This document shows positions 17,956-25,679 of a stretch of DNA of 64,000 bases, one piece after another. Location of the stretch: NCBI GenBank assembly GCA_034190085.1, contig JAXHTS010000048.1, positions 38,896-102,895 of the forward strand, read 5' to 3'. How positions within the stretch are numbered: position 1 is the stretch's first letter; every line of letters begins with the position of its first letter. Position numbers and translations under genes: made by a program. The notes under the pieces were generated by a model. It worked only from the letters and a program-made list of their open reading frames with translations, made no database searches and had not been told where the DNA came from. This DNA is from Spirochaetota bacterium. GTDB lineage: Bacteria > Spirochaetota > UBA4802 > JAFGDQ01.

Positions 17956-18738
17956 TTATTTACCGATAAACCTAGGCGTTCTCTTTTCAATAAATGCTGC
18001 CATACCCTCCTTTTGATCTTCTGTTGAAAAGATGAGTCCCAGTGATTCAATATCCCTGAAAACACCATCAGGATCAGTAGATCCTTCACCTTCAATTATC
18101 GCCTGCTTAGCATATTTCAAGGCTATTGAGCTCCGATTTGCAATATTCCTAGCCAATGCTTTAACCTCATCTATAAAACTATCAGCAGGAATAACCCTAT
18201 TAACCAAACCAATTTTCTGTGCAGTCTCTGCATCAATAGGGTCCCCAATAAAGACTAATTCCTTTGCCATTCTAATGCCAACAGCCTTAACCAAACGATA
18301 CATGCCACCGGCTCCAGGAAAAACACCAATTTTTATCTCCGGAACACCAAATTTTGCTTTATCTGATGCTATTATAAAATCACAGGCTAATGCTAATTCA
18401 CATCCCCCCCCCACGGCCATACCATTTACCGCCGCAATCACTGGCTTTGGCAACTTACCAAGGGCCTCGAATGAATCGAAAAGGTTTCTCACCCAATCCC
18501 GAGCACCCACAGGTGTAGCGTCCTTAAGTTCCTTTATATCAGCGCCAGCAGCAAATGCCCTCCCTCCACCAGTGACAATAATGACTCTCACCTCATCATC
18601 AATCCTAAGATTATTAGCAGCCTTCCGAATATCATCCGCAACAGCAGAACTAAGGGCATTTAATGATTCAGGCCTATTAAGGGTCACAGTGGCTAATCCA
18701 TCATCATCTTTAGTTACAATAATGTTATCATATTCCAT
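17956..18738 (-). CDS. Enoyl-CoA hydratase
   Basis: A crotonase-fold enzyme of about 260 residues that hydrates 2-enoyl-CoA in beta-oxidation. The oxyanion hole is formed by FAAGADIKEL and NGMAVGGGCE. Both catalytic glutamates of classical hydratases are present, in GGGCELALACD and PEIKIGVFPGAGG, so true hydratase activity is likely, rather than another crotonase reaction. The start is set at ATG 18738 with GAGG 5 nt upstream (a GTG 6 nt earlier is in frame). It stands alone, but fits functionally with the acyl-CoA dehydrogenases at 1-4.3 kb. Confidence 0.92.
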   Translation of the reverse strand: MEYDNIIVTKDDDGLATVTLNRPESLNALSSAVADDIRKAANNLRIDDEVRVIIVTGGGRAFAAGADIKELKDATPVGARDWVRNLFDSFEALGKLPKPVIAAVNGMAVGGGCELALACDFIIASDKAKFGVPEIKIGVFPGAGGMYRLVKAVGIRMAKELVFIGDPIDAETAQKIGLVNRVIPADSFIDEVKALARNIANRSSIALKYAKQAIIEGEGSTDPDGVFRDIESLGLIFSTEDQKEGMAAFIEKRTPRFIGK

Positions 18739-19075
18739 AATCACCTCATTTAATATTTTCTCATCACCTCAGGGTATCTCCAAGGTCTCATCAAATTACA
18801 TTGATGCATTGTGATACACCTCTATCTATTTTTTCAACTCATTTAATATAATAATACACTTATACAATCAGCTTGACAAGAAACGACTTATTCCTCATTA
18901 ACAGCTTTGCCATACTATTCAGTTTACAAAATATTTGACTCTTGGTATCTCAACACTTATGATGATACGATTGTAGAATCAAAATTCCCAGATATAGCCA
19001 ACTCATACAATACTTATCATCCAAAAGAATAATAAGATATATCGAAAGCCATTACTAAAGAGGAGCACATCGAGG
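18739..19075. other. Divergent intergenic region
   Basis: About 340 bp between the divergent enoyl-CoA hydratase and SplB-like genes. I see no coding frame, RNA or convincing palindrome; it must hold both promoters. Confidence 0.4.
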
Positions 19076-20197
19076 TTGAAGACCATTGAAGACATTAAAG
19101 CAATCTTATTCGATGAAAGTGAATCTGAATGCAGAATAGTAAAGAGATTTACTTCCATCTTAGAGGATAAAATCTTTATTCAATATAAAGATGAAAATAA
19201 CCTAATCCATCATCTTAACTCTCTACAAAGGGGGGGATACAGCCCCAAAGAGGTTATAATACTGAAAAAATATCAGGGTCGATCTTTTCAACTTTGCCCC
19301 GGTTCACAGAATATGATCTGCTGCAACTATAGGATTATAAATACCTCCTTCAATTGCATATATAACTGTACATACTGTTATCTAAATTCCTATCTAAATT
19401 CATTTGGAATTATGCAGCTTACGAATATTGAAGGTGTTTACAGGGAAATTAATGATTTTCTTAAAAAAACTCATACTGATCGGATATATAGGATAGGAAC
19501 CGGTGAGTTTACAGATTCTCTTATGATTGATGAAACGACAGGTATTGGCAGAGATTTGATTGAGAGGATGAGTCCATTCAAGAACGTAATGTTTGAATTA
19601 AAGACTAAATCGAATAATATCGATCATCTCCTGAATATCAAGGAAAGGGGAAATGCGGTGCTGGCATGGAGCCTCAACACAGAAAGAAATATTTTACGGT
19701 ATGAGAAGTATACAGCTCCACTTTTGGAAAGAATTGAAGCCGCAAAGAAGGCAGATGAGGCTGATTTTTACTTAGCTTTTCACTTTGATCCGATAATAAT
19801 CTACAATGGTTGGGAGGATGATTATAAAAATACTATTGATCTACTCTTTAAAAGCATCGATCCTGAGAAGGTGGTATGGATTTCGTTGGGGTGCTTCAGG
19901 TACAGCCCAGGTTTTAAAGATATACTGAGGGGAAAATTCCCGAATGAAGATTTGACTATAGAAGAGATGTTTCCCGGTCTTGATGGAAAATTCAGGTATC
20001 TCAAAAAAAAGAGGATTGAAATTTACAGAAAGATGAAGGAATATATAAATCATCATACAGATAAACCCTTTTTATATCTCTGCATGGAAAATAGCGAGAT
20101 ATGGAACTCAATTTTCAATAAATACTATTCCTCATCTGAAGAGCTGGAAAGGGACTTCAATGAACATCTAAAAATCAATTTTCTATCATCTCAATAA
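19076..20197 (+). CDS. SplB-like radical SAM protein
   Basis: A 373-residue radical SAM enzyme with the cluster motif CIYNCTYCYLNSY (CxxxCxxC, near residue 98), as in the spore photoproduct lyase family. The next conserved block, RIGTGEFTDSLMID, aligns with the family segment that in Bacillus SPL carries the hydrogen-donor Cys141; no Cys is seen here. Spirochaetes do not sporulate, so thymine-dimer repair of spores is unlikely and the substrate is unknown. The start is TTG 19076, with AGAGGAG about 10 nt upstream; no in-frame ATG serves better. It is probably monocistronic, upstream of flgM. Confidence 0.8.
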   Translation: MKTIEDIKAILFDESESECRIVKRFTSILEDKIFIQYKDENNLIHHLNSLQRGGYSPKEVIILKKYQGRSFQLCPGSQNMICCNYRIINTSFNCIYNCTYCYLNSYLNSFGIMQLTNIEGVYREINDFLKKTHTDRIYRIGTGEFTDSLMIDETTGIGRDLIERMSPFKNVMFELKTKSNNIDHLLNIKERGNAVLAWSLNTERNILRYEKYTAPLLERIEAAKKADEADFYLAFHFDPIIIYNGWEDDYKNTIDLLFKSIDPEKVVWISLGCFRYSPGFKDILRGKFPNEDLTIEEMFPGLDGKFRYLKKKRIEIYRKMKEYINHHTDKPFLYLCMENSEIWNSIFNKYYSSSEELERDFNEHLKINFLSSQ

Positions 20198-20333
20198 TTA
20201 AGGGAATTATAAAGATATTATATGGAATTGTATTTATAGTAACTAATTACTACTATAATTCAGCATGACATATTTTTTACTTGATCATTTATTGTTTTTT
20301 TTATATTTTATAACCATAATATTAAATTTTAAT

Positions 20334-20360
20334 TAAAGAATTGACATATTTTACCGAATA
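20334..20360 (+). promoter_or_regulatory. Candidate sigma-28 (FliA) promoter of flgM
   Basis: TAAA (20334-20337), 15 bp, then ACCGAATA (20353-20360) fits the flagellar sigma-28 pattern TAAA-N15-GCCGATAA with mismatches only in the -10 part. An overlapping TTGACA (20341) and TATAAT (20362) 15 bp apart could act as a sigma-70 promoter. flgM is commonly under sigma-28 control. Confidence 0.45.
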
Positions 20361-20390
20361 TTATAATAGATTAACAGAGGTATGGGAAAA

Positions 20391-20690
20391 ATGGTTATAG
20401 ATAAAATTGGAAATATCAACAATACTATTGATTCTAAGAATACAAAATCCATTTCGAAAGGAACAGAGACCAAAAAGAGTGACTCAATTGAGATCTCATC
20501 AGAAGGTAAAAAGGCTGCAGAGATTGCAAAATATACAAGCATTGTAAGAGAGACACCTGACATCAGAAGAGACAAAGTGAATGAGATCAAGGAGCAGATA
20601 AAAGAGGGCAAATACGATAAATTCAACGATAACAAGGTTCTTGAAATGGTTGCTGATAAAATAGCTAAAAATCTATTGAGAAATAGTTAA
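20391..20690 (+). CDS. flgM: Anti-sigma-28 factor FlgM
   Basis: A protein of about 99 residues that binds and inhibits the flagellar sigma factor until the hook-basal body is complete. The C-terminal half has the FlgM signature: DSIEISSEGKKAAE, then VNEIKEQIKEGKY and DNKVLEMVADKIAKNLL. ATG 20391 is chosen because AGAGG lies 10 nt upstream; ATG 20382 is in frame but only 1 nt from it. The N-terminal half is low-complexity and Ser/Lys-rich, as expected for a disordered export signal. The cognate sigma factor is encoded at 34340-35137. A terminator follows at 20721. Confidence 0.88.
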   Translation: MVIDKIGNINNTIDSKNTKSISKGTETKKSDSIEISSEGKKAAEIAKYTSIVRETPDIRRDKVNEIKEQIKEGKYDKFNDNKVLEMVADKIAKNLLRNS

Positions 20691-20720
20691 GAATAAATAC
20701 CACATCTTCTTTGAATACAC

Positions 20721-20750
20721 AAAGCGGAAATCCAGTTATCCGCTTTTTTT
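20721..20750 (+). terminator. Rho-independent terminator after flgM
   Basis: An 8-bp stem, AAAGCGGA/TCCGCTTT, with a 10-nt loop is followed by a run of seven or more T. It lies 31 bp past the flgM stop, and shows that the next gene cannot start at the in-frame TTG 20711. Confidence 0.85.
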
Positions 20751-20773
20751 ATATCTACAGATTGAGGAAAAAA

Positions 20774-21934
20774 TTGAAAGGTGGAATTTTTCCAGATTTT
20801 CATATACCAACAGAAATATATATAAAAAAAAACATAATCGCTGATATTGGAAAGTTAATCAATAATTATGGATCAAAGGTTGTATTAGTCACAACAACGA
20901 CCGATTTTGCAAAATTTTCAGATACAATAGAATCGATCTCAAAAAATATCTCCAATCATGATTGTGGATGTATAATATATGATGAAATCCCAGATAAACC
21001 TGATACAGAATATGTCGACTCTGCAGTTCACTTTATTAAAAAGACCAATTGTGATACTCTTATAGGTTTTGGAGGTATAGAATCCATAAATGTAGCCAAG
21101 GCAGCTTCACTACTCACAAACAATCATTTATTCTGTGAGGACCTTTTTAACTATCCCAAAGTAATTCCCCCTATTTCACTTATAACCATTCCAACACATC
21201 CAATTTTTGGTTTTGAAATTTTACCCATGCTTTATATAAGTGAAATTCGTGAGATGAAAAAGAAGTGCTATTCTGACAAATATCTTTTTCCAAAGGCTAC
21301 TATTATTGATTCACAAATTGCCACAGCCACAGATGATGAAACAACCGCAAATAGCGCAATAAGCGTATTAGCCCTATCTACTGAATCAGTCATTTCAAAA
21401 AAGACTAATGAATTGATAAATACATATGCACTGAAATCGATGGATCTTGTATTTAAAAATCTTCTAAATGCCTATAGAGAACCACAAGATCCAGTCCACC
21501 GGAAGCAACTTGCCATTGCATCTATAATGTCTGGAATCGCTTTTGGAGTTACCGAACTCTCAGTTACCCTTGCTATCTCTCTTGCATTATCATCTATAGT
21601 GGATATTTCAGTTGACAAAGCAATGGGCTTAATTCTCCCACATGTAATGGAATACAACCTCACCACTTCATCCGGTAAGTATGTGCAGATGTCCAAGATT
21701 ATGGATGAAAATATTAAAGATATTACAGTTATTGAAGCCGCAATAAAAGCTGTTGAGGGAGTAAGGAAACTTGAGATTGATGTCGATATTCCTCAGAGAT
21801 TATCACAATTTGATATCCCTAAATCCGAGATGGCTAGAGTAGCAGAGATAGCCTTTTCTTACCCCTTTATTGAAAATGCTCCAAGACCATTAAGCAGGGA
21901 CGAAATTGAGACAATACTAATTGCAGCCTATTAA
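20774..21934 (+). CDS. Iron-alcohol-dehydrogenase family protein lacking the metal ligands
   Basis: About 387 residues with the overall fold pattern of iron-dependent alcohol/glycerol dehydrogenases (PF00465-like): IPTEIYIKKNIIADIGKLI at the start, then the nucleotide loop and AMGLILPHVMEYN. By alignment to E. coli FucO the four metal ligands Asp196, His200, His263 and His277 become Ser, Leu, Leu and Val. The GGGSxxDxxK loop reads GFGGIESINVAK and PTTAGTAAE reads PTHPIFGFE. It is therefore unlikely to be an active dehydrogenase. The start is TTG 20774 (GAGG 6 nt upstream), past the flgM terminator. Its stop is 3 bp before larB, so it is translated with larB-larC. Confidence 0.75.
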   Translation: MKGGIFPDFHIPTEIYIKKNIIADIGKLINNYGSKVVLVTTTTDFAKFSDTIESISKNISNHDCGCIIYDEIPDKPDTEYVDSAVHFIKKTNCDTLIGFGGIESINVAKAASLLTNNHLFCEDLFNYPKVIPPISLITIPTHPIFGFEILPMLYISEIREMKKKCYSDKYLFPKATIIDSQIATATDDETTANSAISVLALSTESVISKKTNELINTYALKSMDLVFKNLLNAYREPQDPVHRKQLAIASIMSGIAFGVTELSVTLAISLALSSIVDISVDKAMGLILPHVMEYNLTTSSGKYVQMSKIMDENIKDITVIEAAIKAVEGVRKLEIDVDIPQRLSQFDIPKSEMARVAEIAFSYPFIENAPRPLSRDEIETILIAAY

Positions 21935-21937
21935 ACT

Positions 21938-22708
21938 ATGTCAAGAGATACAATAATAGAAATCCTTAATAGATTTAAAAATGGAAAGATCTCTGATGAT
22001 GAGGTATTAGATTATATTGAAAAACTCCCCTATGAAGATATATCCTTTGCTAGAATTGATCACCATAGGGCGCTTCGATGGGGATTCCCTGAGGTTATTT
22101 ACTGTCCGGGTAAAACTCCCCAACAGGTCAGAGAAATCGCTAAAAAAATTACTGATAGAGGTTATAACCTTCTTGCCACTAGAGCTTCTCAAATAGTATT
22201 TGATGCTGTTAAGGAAAGCCTGCCTGAGGCTCAGTATAATAAAACCGGCAAAACCATCACTTATATAAAAAATGATATAAAAAAAATTGAGGGAAGAGTA
22301 ACAATTGTAACAGCCGGTACATCAGACATCCCGATTGGGAATGAAACACTTGAGACAGGGAATATACTGGGATTAGATACGTCTATCATTATCGATATAG
22401 GGGTTGCAGGTATTCACAGGGTTATGGATCATAAGGATGAACTTGATTCATCCTCCGTGATCATCGTTATAGCCGGTATGGAAGGAGCATTAGCATCAGT
22501 TATAGCCGGTATGGTAAGTTCTCCTGTTATTGCTGTTCCCACCTCCACGGGTTATGGGGCAGCCTTCAATGGGCTGACACCCCTCCTTGGCATGTTGACC
22601 TCCTGTGTACCGGGTGTCGCTGTTATGAACATCGATAATGGATTCGGAGCTGCGTTTCTTGCCTTCAGGATTCTAAATACCCTTAATAAACTAGAGACAT
22701 CCAGATGA
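21938..22708 (+). CDS. larB: LarB, pyridinium-3,5-dicarboxylate mononucleotide synthase
   Basis: A 256-residue PurE-like carboxylase/hydrolase, the first enzyme of nickel-pincer nucleotide synthesis; it acts on nicotinic acid adenine dinucleotide. Conserved blocks are RWGFPEVIYCPGKTP, VTAGTSDIPI, VIAGMEGALASVIAG, VPTSTGYGAAF and the C-terminal MLTSCVPGVAVMNIDNGFGA. It overlaps larC by 4 bp (ATGA), a sign of translational coupling. LarE and a LarA-type racemase are not in the window. Confidence 0.93.
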   Translation: MSRDTIIEILNRFKNGKISDDEVLDYIEKLPYEDISFARIDHHRALRWGFPEVIYCPGKTPQQVREIAKKITDRGYNLLATRASQIVFDAVKESLPEAQYNKTGKTITYIKNDIKKIEGRVTIVTAGTSDIPIGNETLETGNILGLDTSIIIDIGVAGIHRVMDHKDELDSSSVIIVIAGMEGALASVIAGMVSSPVIAVPTSTGYGAAFNGLTPLLGMLTSCVPGVAVMNIDNGFGAAFLAFRILNTLNKLETSR

Positions 22709-23880
22709 GTAATTGCATTATTTTTGATATACATCAAGGGGCTTCTGGCGATATGCTGCTTGGATCGATGTTAGCCCTGGGATTGGATATTAATAAATTA
22801 AAGAATGAATTGAATAAACTAACCCTTCCAAAGTGGGATATCTTCTCGAAAATAACTGTCAAAAAGGGCTTAAAAGGCACCCTCATTAAAATATCATACC
22901 AGGATGATCAACAAGTTCGATATCTCAGCGACATTGCAGATATTATCCAGAAAAATAATCTCTCTGAAAAAATCAAAAATAATGCACTTGCAGTATTTCA
23001 AAAATTAGCAAGCGCAGAGGCATCAGTTCATGGCACTAGTGTGGATCAAATTCATTTTCATGAGATAGGAGCAATAGACAGCATTATAGACATAACCGCC
23101 TTTTGTATCTCTTTAGATATCCTGAAAATTGACAGTTTTTATTTCAATGAATTTCACTTTGGTTCTGGCAGTATTCAGTCAAGTCATGGAGAACTCCCAA
23201 TTCCTGTGCCAGCAGTCCTTGAGTTAACCAAGGGATTCAAATCAAGATTGACTGAAAGAAGAGGGGAGATTGTCACGCCGACTGCAGCAGCGCTACTCAC
23301 ATCCCTTGGCACACAGATAAATGAATTCCTTGACTTTGTCCTCCTGAAAAGCGGTATAGGTTTTGGGACAAGGGATTACCCCGTCAACAGTTTAACTAGA
23401 TCCTTATTGATCAATATTGAAGATAGCGATATTGAAGATATCTTTCAGATAGAGTGCAATATAGATGACTTGAACCCTCAGGCTTATCCATATGTCATTG
23501 ATAAAATAATAGCCCAGGGTGCGCTTGATGCCTATTTTACTCAAATATTCATGAAAAAAGGCAGACCTGGTATCCTCCTTACAATCATTTCAAAAAATGA
23601 GACCCTGGATTCACTAAAAGAAACAATATATAGAGAAACAACAACATTAGGAATGAGAATTCAGAGGATTAGCCGAGAAAGGCTCGAGAGAAGTATTGAT
23701 ACAATCCATCTTGATAACAACCTTATAAGAATAAAAAAGGGATACTATAAAGACAAGGTGGTCAATATTCAACCCGAGTATGAGGACTGCAGGAAAGCGG
23801 CAGAAAAAAATGATATACCTCTCAGGGATATAATGGATAAAGCTATTTTTGAATACTGCCGAAAGCATGTAATTGATTGA
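22705..23880 (+). CDS. larC: LarC, nickel insertion protein for the pincer cofactor
   Basis: A 391-residue CTP-dependent cyclometallase that inserts nickel into the pincer nucleotide. The N-terminal IFDIHQGASGDMLLGSML and the His-containing IHFHEIGAIDSIIDI are diagnostic of the family; the GELPIPVPAVLEL and ETTTLGMRI segments also fit. It is a single frame, unlike the programmed-frameshift larC1/larC2 of lactobacilli. It is the last gene of the operon and convergent with cheW (26 bp apart). Confidence 0.93.
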   Translation: MSNCIIFDIHQGASGDMLLGSMLALGLDINKLKNELNKLTLPKWDIFSKITVKKGLKGTLIKISYQDDQQVRYLSDIADIIQKNNLSEKIKNNALAVFQKLASAEASVHGTSVDQIHFHEIGAIDSIIDITAFCISLDILKIDSFYFNEFHFGSGSIQSSHGELPIPVPAVLELTKGFKSRLTERRGEIVTPTAAALLTSLGTQINEFLDFVLLKSGIGFGTRDYPVNSLTRSLLINIEDSDIEDIFQIECNIDDLNPQAYPYVIDKIIAQGALDAYFTQIFMKKGRPGILLTIISKNETLDSLKETIYRETTTLGMRIQRISRERLERSIDTIHLDNNLIRIKKGYYKDKVVNIQPEYEDCRKAAEKNDIPLRDIMDKAIFEYCRKHVID

Positions 23881-23906
23881 GTATTGCCAATGAGAGTAAT
23901 ATGGAT

Positions 23907-24371
23907 TTACATAGATTCAATCTCCTGAGAAGAAAAAATCTGATCAATGTCGAGTATTACGACAAAGGTATCTTCGACCTTGGCTATTCCCGTAATATAC
24001 CTTCCTGATATTCCCTTTATTACTGGAGGTGGCGGTTCAATATCACTTTCATCAACCCTAACTACATGACTTACGGAATCTATTGCCAGGCCTAGATCTT
24101 TTCCCATAATGTTGACCACAATTGCCCTTTTACTCTCTGTATTTCTATTAGACTCGATGCCAAACCTTTTACTCAAGTCCACTACAGGTATGACCTTGCC
24201 TCTAAGATCAATAACACCCCTAATATAATCAGCCGATTTTGGTAAGGTTGTTATCTTTGGAGTCTTTAATATCTCCTGAACCTTTAATATTTCAATGCCA
24301 TATTCCTCATTCTCAACTTGAAAACATACAATTTGAATTGAGTTATTAGCTCGACCCTTCTTATCCGCCAT
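23907..24371 (-). CDS. cheW: Chemotaxis coupling protein CheW
   Basis: A 154-residue protein joining chemoreceptors to CheA. Typical blocks are CFQVENEEYGIEILKVQEIL, IRGVIDLRGKVIPVVDLSKRFG and GIAKVEDTFVVILDIDQIF. It is the last gene of a long minus-strand run but has its own likely promoter at 24392-24420. No other che gene is adjacent, cheR lying 6 kb upstream. Confidence 0.93.
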   Translation of the reverse strand: MADKKGRANNSIQIVCFQVENEEYGIEILKVQEILKTPKITTLPKSADYIRGVIDLRGKVIPVVDLSKRFGIESNRNTESKRAIVVNIMGKDLGLAIDSVSHVVRVDESDIEPPPPVIKGISGRYITGIAKVEDTFVVILDIDQIFSSQEIESM

Positions 24372-24391
24372 AATTACACCATCTGGATAAA

Positions 24392-24420
24392 ATTATACTC
24401 TCAATTATTTCACGTCTTAA
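24392..24420 (-). promoter_or_regulatory. Promoter of cheW
   Basis: TTAAGA (24415-24420), 17 bp, then TATAAT (24392-24397) on the minus strand, about 20 bp before the cheW ATG. The -10 is perfect. Confidence 0.55.
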
Positions 24421-24524
24421 AAAAATACTATACTATATACTAGTGCTAATAATTTTAGCATAACTAACAGGAGATGAAAACTCTTTTTTAACAATACAAA
24501 TATTTTTATTATTAATAGCTTAAT

Positions 24525-24571
24525 AATATTAAGCCCCCTCACCAGTATTATGGGCGAGGGGGCTTAATATT
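24525..24571. terminator. Perfect 16-bp inverted repeat (strong hairpin) upstream of cheW
   Basis: The arms 24525-24540 and 24556-24571 are perfectly complementary, with a GC-rich core (GCCCCCTC/GAGGGGGC) in an AT-rich gap of 353 bp (24372-24724). It lies about 150 bp past the stop of the unknown gene at 24725 on the minus strand. T-rich sequence flanks both sides without a clean T-run, so it may end transcription in one or both directions. Apart from this and the cheW promoter the gap holds nothing recognisable. Confidence 0.55.
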
Positions 24572-24724
24572 TGCAAAAAGTGTTAATTGGAAATTATCTA
24601 TAATATATAGTGATGTTTATTAAGTAATTCATTATAGGAGTATTCTCATCTTTGAAGTATCTGAACAGGAATTAGGTAAAATCCTCTGAAACTAAATTAC
24701 AATTGTCACAGTGGTGGGTTTTAC

Positions 24725-25468
24725 TCAAAGGGAATAATATCCATAGATATAAGAGGCTATCCCAAAAATAACAAAAAAAACCATCTTCATAAAGAAGGGT
24801 AACCTTTTCCTGTAAAATATATCAACAAATCCCATAATTATGCCAATTACCGCAGATAACATACCAACAGCAATAATATTTCGATTATACATATAGAGAG
24901 ATACACACAGGAAAATGCCAATAGTAAAATCTAATAAATCAATTAACCCCAATCTTCTTTCTACTTTACTTACTTCACTAATTGTATTAACATAACGAGA
25001 AGCCTCTTCAGGTCTAAAATATTTTCTTCTTGTCCGTTCTAACTCCTTTTTTCTCTCAATCTCTCTTCTTGTTATATCCCATTCATTATTGTAGAACTCA
25101 TTAGTGCTACCCGCTATGCCATAATTATTGTTGATTAGCTTAAGCACCTCACCATTGGGAATGGTTGAAAACACCTTTGCCCTCTTGCTGAACTTATCAT
25201 ACAGCTTCACAACCCTTCCAGTTGTAGCATTCCTCTCTACTACAACTTTACCATTAGCGATCACAGCATAATATGGATTTCCACCTTCATCGGAATCCTC
25301 AATATATAGCCGAACCCTCTTCTCCTTCATATTATAATCAACTCTGATATAATCACTATCCTCAGTAGTAACATATAGAGTCCTATGATATCCGCTGATT
25401 TCCGAAGGCCGTCTCTTCCAGAAGATTTCTCTCGTGTCTATGCTTCTCTTTAATCTATATACTCTCAT
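24725..25468 (-). CDS. Membrane protein of unknown function
   Basis: About 247 residues from ATG 25468 (an in-frame TTG lies at 25483). The N-terminal two thirds is soluble, charged and beta-rich, with a region NPYYAVIANGKVVVE followed by a basic helical stretch (RREIERKKELERTRRKYF). The C-terminus has three hydrophobic helices (about 185-245), so it is anchored in the inner membrane. No family is recognised. It is downstream of the 29-codon gene at 25556 on the same strand. Confidence 0.65.
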   Translation of the reverse strand: MRVYRLKRSIDTREIFWKRRPSEISGYHRTLYVTTEDSDYIRVDYNMKEKRVRLYIEDSDEGGNPYYAVIANGKVVVERNATTGRVVKLYDKFSKRAKVFSTIPNGEVLKLINNNYGIAGSTNEFYNNEWDITRREIERKKELERTRRKYFRPEEASRYVNTISEVSKVERRLGLIDLLDFTIGIFLCVSLYMYNRNIIAVGMLSAVIGIIMGFVDIFYRKRLPFFMKMVFFVIFGIASYIYGYYSL

Positions 25469-25555
25469 TCTCCATATTCCCAACCATAAATAAGTCTAAG
25501 GGGATATATAATTACATTGGAATAGAGTAACCTACTTGTATAAGTATAATGCTGA

Positions 25556-25645
25556 TTATTTTTTCTTATGACGATTCAGTCTTCTCTTTTTTCTTCTCTT
25601 ATGCTTAGCTATCTTCTTTCTCTTTCTTTTCCTACCGCAAGGCAC
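25556..25645 (-). CDS. AURKAIP1/COX24-domain small basic protein
   Basis: A 29-residue protein, M-PCGRKRKRKKIAKHKRR-KKRRLNRHKKK, with 19 Lys/Arg. It matches the bacterial family of tiny proteins sharing the AURKAIP1/COX24 domain with the mitochondrial small-subunit protein mS38; known members begin MPCGRKRKR and end NRHKKK. It is presumably a small-subunit ribosomal or ribosome-associated protein. GTG 25645 is the start: AGGAG lies exactly 6 nt upstream. It is too short for ordinary gene calling. It sits 34 bp downstream of the SPFH-like gene. Confidence 0.82.
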   Translation of the reverse strand: MPCGRKRKRKKIAKHKRRKKRRLNRHKKK

Positions 25646-25679
25646 ATTAAACTCCTAATTATAGATATATATACTGTTA

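Noticed and set aside
17886-18095. 69-codon frame at the end of the hydratase gene
   Set aside because: It overlaps the hydratase C-terminus in another frame with no ribosome binding site.
18032-18814. Plus-strand frame of 260 codons
   Set aside because: It lies antisense over the whole enoyl-CoA hydratase gene, which has clear catalytic motifs; the frame is a codon-bias shadow.
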